A stretch of DNA of 64,000 nucleotides, taken from the NCBI GenBank assembly GCA_905221605.1, contig CAJNDS010002100.1, forward strand, positions 481,001 through 545,000, given 5' to 3'. A program made the translations under genes and the position numbers. The notes beneath the pieces were generated by a model. That model was not told the DNA's origin. It searched no databases and was given only the letters and a program-made list of their open reading frames with translations. The DNA comes from Symbiodinium natans (taxonomy: Eukaryota; Sar; Dinophyceae; Suessiales; Symbiodiniaceae). Below, one piece after another: positions 59,226 through 64,000 of this stretch; position 1 is the first letter of the stretch, and each line of letters begins with the position of its first letter.

Positions 59226-62200
59226 GGCGAGAGAAGGAGAGAGAGCGAGAGTGAGAGAGAGAGAGAGAGTGAGGCAGAGCACCGTGACCGCGTCCTAGCA
59301 TCTCGTGGTAGGCTTGGGCGTTCGCCCGCCAAGCCTTCAGAGAAGAAGAAGAGGAGCAGGAAGCGCGCACACACACACACACACACACACACGCTCACAC
59401 ATGCGGCTGACAGTCTGCCTCCATCTTCAACACGAGGTTTTTTTTAGTTAACAAAGGGGATGTTGTCAAGTTGTCAAGTCGTGTCTATTGGTACCCAGTA
59501 GCTTCTGTCTTGCACCCGAAACCCAAAAACCTGCAAGCAGCAAAAGCCCCCACGCCCCAAAGCCCTAAACCGTAGCCACAGAAAAACCCAAAGCTGACAA
59601 GACCCAATCTCTAAACCGCAAGTAGGCTAAACCCCCCAAAAGCCTACTAACCCCTAACCCCTAAACCCCTAACCCCTAAACCCCTAAACCCCTCAACCTC
59701 TAAACCCGTAAACCCCTAAATCCCAAAGCCTAGCTCTCTGCACAGGTCAGCTGCCTAGACTCCTACTTGGACGCCCTGCAGCTTCTCCTTTGGCGCGGGC
59801 ACCCGCCTTCGTAGCTTCGGCCTTTAGGCTTGGTGGCTCAGGGGTGCCCTTTCACTTTTTTTGGTTCAAGGTTCCCTTATAAAGTAACCAAAAACCCAAG
59901 TTCTCTCGCCCCCTAATAAGTAATTGAATTAACCCTCAAGCTGTGCATCCTAGACCTTGTCCTTTCTTTGTTGCTCTCCTGAGCCCCTCACCCTCAAACC
60001 CTAAAGGCCCAAAATCAGCCAACCTCCAACCCCAAGCCCTAACCCCTACAGACCCGCAGCCCTAAAGTCCCAACGCCTCAAACCCGCGCCCGAAGCCTTA
60101 CAATCCTCAACCTAAGCCCCGAACCCTAAATCCTAAACCCCAAACCCTCAACCCTAATCCGCTGTCCTCCAGGCCTAGGCTTCGCGTGGTGCTGGACGCC
60201 AACATCGTGTCCCTCCGGAAGGCTCCTGTTTGGGTTTAGGGTTTAGGGTTTAGTGTTAGAAGGGTTTAGGGGTTTCGTGTTTAGAGCTTGAGGTCGAAAT
60301 AGGGTTTCGGGTCTCGGGTCTGAGGTTAAACAAGGGTGAGCGTTGAAGGCTTGAGAGGTTTAAGGCTTGCTTTGGGTCAGGGTTCGGTTCAGGGGTCGGG
60401 CTGTAGGCTTTTGCTTGGCATTTGCTCACGTCGCCAGGCCTACCAGCAGAATCTGCAAGCACCGACAAACAACAATCCCCACTTGGTGACGAGGAGGCTG
60501 GCAGGCTGTGGTCGTTGTTAGCTCATGGTGGATGACGGAAGAAGGGTACTAGTCAGTTGGCAATAATAGGAGTAACCATAGCAGTAGTACTGCTAATAGA
60601 AGTAGCAAAAACAATATTAGACTAATAAGAACTATATTTTCGTATATATATATATATATAGTTACTTTTATTTTCCTATAGATAGTAGGTAGGAATATAG
60701 ATAAATCATTATCCATACATCGTACAGGCGGTCCCAAAGATGCAAGTGGCCCATCGGGAGACTGGCGTTAAAGATTTCAATCGAGACCTAACCTTCCATG
60801 CCAGAAAGTTTGGGGGTATTTCTCAAGCTAGGGTTTAGGGTTTAGAGGCCTTCCGATAGTAAGGAGCGTAGTATTTGGGGGGGTGCATTAAGGGTACTGA
60901 CATGTTGGGAAATACACCATGCAGATCTCCAGACCCTAAGCCCCTGAAGAACCTCATGCCCTTTACTTGCGGGGGTACTTGCAAGTGGGGTGATAAGCGC
61001 CTAAAAAAGGCTGCAAGCATAGGTAACCTACTTAGACATACCCATGACTCTCCAAATAGGTTCCCAAAACCCTAAACCCTAAACCCGAAACCCTAAACCA
61101 AAAACCCTGAACCCTAAACCCCAAACCCGAATCATTTGCCAGAGTATGGCAGGGTCCTTTGGGCAGGTTCGCGGAGTTAGCCGCGTCGCTCTACTTCCTG
61201 AGCTCCAGCGAAGACAGTGGCCTGCCCGACACGCTGCAGGGGCCCCAGGACCCCAGGTGTCTAAGGCCTCTCCGAGCCCCTACAAGCTCTTTTTAGGATC
61301 CGTTTGAGCCCTAAACCGCTGTGGGGTTCAGGGCTCCGGGTTTTGCTGAACTTTGAATTCGTCTTTCGGGTTCCTTGCGCGATTTCTTTGGCACTGAGGC
61401 AGCAGCCTCTGGCCGCCATGCGGCAGGAGCGCGGCCTTGGGCGGGGGAAGGCTTTCTTTGGGGCACGCCCGTGCCCGCTGTCCCATACGCCCTGCGAAGC
61501 CCACGTAAAAAAGCCACATAAGCCCCATATACTGTAAGCCCCATATAAGCCCATATAAGCCCCTATTAGCCCCATAGAAGCTCCATACAAGCCCCATTTT
61601 CAGCCCCATGAGCCCTATAAGTTCAAGCCCTACGATCCCTGAACCCTACAAAGCCCTGAAAGCCCTACACCCATAAGCCCAAAGCCCACGATCCCTACGC
61701 CAACCAGTTCTCTAAATTAGGGTCCCTTGTTCTGTCACCTGTAGAATACGGCACCCTTTTCATAAGCACCCCGAAGGGGACCCTAGTTTAGATCCCGAAG
61801 GAGACCCCTAGGTTAGAGAGCTGCACTCATAGGCGCCAACTCATACGACAGTTTCAACGCATAGTCTGACCAACTCATAGATTTCTCCTATCTCACATGT
61901 CGGCAACTCGAAATAAATCTTCGGCAGCTCACATGAAGTCAATCTCGAATGTTCTTAAATTTCATACCACTCCTCAAGTTCCAATCCAGCCTGAAACCTC
62001 AAGCCTCTTCCGAAAACTTGAACCGAGAGAGTAGATCTCTAAATTGAGCTCCCTTTTTGGCGTGGTTCCTTATCATACTACGGGCGCAGTACTACATAGG
62101 TCTCCTTATCATATGGGTGCAGTACTACATATGTGGCCGATGTAGAGAGAACTTCCCAAGAGAGCACGCCGCGAGTGCGCGCGTTCGCGCGCAGGAGTTC

Positions 62201-63928
62201 TGCACGCTGCTGTCGGCCATGGCCAACAGGTTGGATGGGCACCTCGCCCGCACTCGAGGTTTGCTAGAGGCTATTGTGGGGGTTCATAGGGTTTGCAGGG
62301 TTTAGAGGGTCTGGAGGGTCTTTAGGGTTTACAGGGTTCATGGGGTTTATATAAAAGTGTATATATATATATATACGTATATTTAAGGGTTATATATATA
62401 TATGTATATATGTATTCGGGTATACATATATATGTTAAGGTTTCGGATTTTTAGGGCTGTTGTTTTTTCATGTGCAAGGGTCGAGGGTTCGGGCCTTCGA
62501 GCCTTGATTTGCGTGCGGGATGTGGTGTACAGAAACCCGATGCCTCAACCCTAAACCCTAAACCCTAAACCCTAAACCCTAAACCCTAAACCCTAAACCC
62601 CAAACCCTAAACCCTAAACCCTAAACCTTGAGGTGCTTTGGACGCTTGCCCTCCCTTAGTATTTCCACGAAGAACCACCCATGTTACCTAGGAAAGTCTA
62701 TAAGAGGTTAAGAACCCTGCAAAAGGTTTGGGGTTCCTAAAGTAGGTGCTAGAAATACACTTCTCTACCCTCCTTTCATGAGAAGTGTCTTCATGGCGTA
62801 GCGGGCGCCGGTAGACATGGCTTAAAGGTTTCGGGGGTTGTTTGGGAGATTGTTTTTGGAGTTTCTGGGGGGTTTTAGGGGAGATTGACGAGGGGCTTAG
62901 TTGAGTGCCGAGCCCTGAGCCCTCAGGGACCAAGAGCTCTCAAGCCCTAGGCCCCGAAGCACCCCAAAGCCCCCAAAACCCAAAACCCTAATCTCTACAT
63001 GCCCAAGCACCCTGCATCCTAAATAGTAATTGCGTTCATGACCTAGATTCTTTGACCATGCTTGGCCGAAATAAAGGCCCCTTTATAGATTCCTCAATGC
63101 GAGGCCTTATGATGAAGGGTTCACCAACAAGGGGCCCATAAAAGCCGATTCAAAAACCACAAGCAACCTAGGAACATAGCTACGTACACCCTATACTAAA
63201 CCCTACATAAACCCTGACAAACCTTGTATAAACCGGTTGATAAACCTCATAGAAACCCTGTAAGCCGCCCGGCTGAAGTTCTTCAGCCTCCTAGGCAGGA
63301 TTCCGGCCTGGTGTTCTTGGTGAACAACTACGACCTGGTGCTGTTCCTGGGAGTCGGGTTCAGGGTTTAGGATTTAGGCCTTGGGGTTTAGGGTTTAGGG
63401 TTTAGGGTTTAGGGCTTAGGGCTTAGGGCTTAGGGCTTGGGGTTTGGGGTTTAGGGTTTAGGGTTTAGGGTTTGGGGGAAAAGGGTCCGGTTTCGGAGTT
63501 GCTTCTATGCTGTGGCATGTGGAGTGGGGGGCTGAGGGTTTAAGGTCGAGTCGGGGCCCCCCTCGGAAATACCACATACCTGGCAAGGGCTTTGGGTTGA
63601 GTGGTTTTGGGATCATATCTTGGTCTACGATAACAAGGGACCCCCTAATAGAGACCCCCACATGGTGGGATTCCCTTATAATCTGGACCCCCCAAGAAGG
63701 TACCCCCGAATTTCGGAAACCCCCATAAGGCCCTTCAGGGAGGAGCCCTAAACCCTAAACCCTTTTTGGCCGGGTCGCTTTAAGGGAATTCTATTCTATG
63801 TGGGGGTATAAAAGGGGTACCCCTATTTTGGGAAATGCCCATATTATGGGTGGCCTTGCTGGGCCTAGGTGCTGACCGTGTTCCACGAGCGCCACCTTCC
63901 CCGGAATGCCACGGAGGTGTTTGAGGAC
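55977..63928 (+). CDS. VPS52: VPS52, C-terminal half exons (3' partial at window end)
   Basis: Inferred exons: 55977-56054, 56749-56805, 57099-57167, 57480-57502, 58110-58158, 58791-58853, 59746-59798, 60179-60221, 60438-60496, 61167-61241, 62146-62229, 63295-63352, 63869-63928. They read AILEQLDRDPIIAHTNKAL, KIKYYHEQLFRSHQMLLM, DTATSEFLFLNDFFDTKG, VFGKTTQ, YFLDSLEGFLGNCWDS, VGLLLMVRIVDFYRKRMQQ, CLDSYLDALQLLLW, LRVVLDANIVSLRK, NNNPHLVTRRFAELAASL, FCTLLSAMANR, GLVFLVNNYDLVL and ATEVFED. These are the VPS52 landmarks LFRS..LLMDTATSE, CLDSYL, PHYV.RR+AEF and VFLINNYD in the correct order. Several joins need GC or GA donors (56806, 57503, 58159, 58854, 59799, 60222, 60497). The gene continues past 64000. 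Confidence 0.92.
56055..56260. repeat. TTTAGGGG octamer array and TTTAGGGCAG units
   Basis: Starts at the GT donor after VPS52 exon 55977-56054. About 14 TTTAGGGG units, then TTTAAGGGGG units and several 10-mer TTTAGGGCAG/TTTCGGGCAG units. A CCCTAAA array (56620-56715) closes the same intron. Confidence 0.95.
57270..57737. repeat. CCCTAAA arrays flanking a 23-nt VPS52 exon
   Basis: C-rich arrays at 57270-57460 and 57541-57737 with VPS52 exon 57480-57502 between. Both introns here carry only the C-rich orientation. Confidence 0.96.
59196..59392. repeat. (GA)n and (AC)n microsatellites
   Basis: GA-rich tract 59196-59275 and (AC)n at 59370-59392. In the VPS52 intron 58854-59745. Confidence 0.95.
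60958..61062. mobile_element. Inverted-repeat element, family B (diverged)
   Basis: TACTTGCAAGTGGGGTGATA at left, TAGGTAACCTACTTAGACAT and ACCCATGACTCTCCAAATAGG at right. Diverged but same layout as other family B copies. VPS52 intron 60497-61166. Confidence 0.6.
62280..62440. repeat. Degenerate GGGTTTA then TATA-rich tract
   Basis: GGGTTTAGAGGGTCTGGAGG-type degenerate units followed by (TA)n-like blocks. VPS52 intron 62230-63294. Confidence 0.85.
63625..63860. mobile_element. Candidate inverted-repeat elements, family D (two copies)
   Basis: GGGACCCCCTAATAGAGACC ... GTACCCCCGAATTTCGGAAA at 63640-63730 and GGGGTACCCCTATTTTGGGAAATGCCC (shown in parts) near 63815-63845. Shared words with 33410-33492 and 41655-41725. 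VPS52 intron 63353-63868. Confidence 0.5.
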
Positions 63929-64000
63929 GTGACCCTTTTGCTCGGTTCAGCGCCTGAAGTTGCTTGAAAGTCGAAAGCCCTAAATCCCCTTGCATTCATG

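Noticed and set aside
1-64000. Chromosome-end telomere
   Set aside because: Both orientations alternate throughout and arrays lie between exons of identified genes, so they are interstitial.

Overview
The window looks like a nuclear chromosome segment from a dinoflagellate. Short GC-rich coding islands of 11-290 nt sit in introns filled with TTTAGGG/CCCTAAA (telomere-type) arrays. Many inferred introns start with GC or GA instead of GT, and acceptors are usually AG|G. All genes recognised lie head to tail on the + strand. These traits fit dinoflagellates; the species call is inference. The tandem arrays are interstitial and intronic, so this is not a chromosome end. Exon boundaries below come from reading the sequence by eye against remembered family alignments and phase matching, with no transcript support.

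Region 1 (about 0.4-15.0 kb): a METTL14-type subunit of the m6A RNA methyltransferase, entering from the left (its N-terminus is outside or unrecognised), in about 18 exons ending at TAG 14974-14976. Its first intron carries a 114-bp satellite in opposite orientations. Another intron carries a palindromic 21-bp array.

Region 2 (about 16.3-64 kb): VPS52, a subunit of the GARP/EARP endosome-to-Golgi tethering complex, in at least 35 exons from ATG 16315. It runs off the right edge while still coding.

Region 3 (37.3-56.0 kb): lying between two VPS52 exons, on the same strand, are two apparently complete other genes. One is a multi-pass membrane protein resembling TauE/SafE exporters (about 38.6-49.1 kb, stop at 49100). 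The other is a class I SAM-dependent methyltransferase with a probable signal peptide and two Cys-rich motifs (about 52.1-55.5 kb, stop at 55490).

Non-coding content: hundreds of telomere-type repeats with locally homogenised variants; at least four families of short terminal-inverted-repeat elements, one copy of which coincides with an inferred intron (introner behaviour); a large AT-rich tract (46.6-48.1 kb); hairpins, satellites and microsatellites. The most striking pattern is strand order: when an intron carries both repeat orientations, TTTAGGG is normally near the 5' splice site and CCCTAAA near the 3' splice site, so the intron RNA could fold into a long stem that brings the splice sites together.
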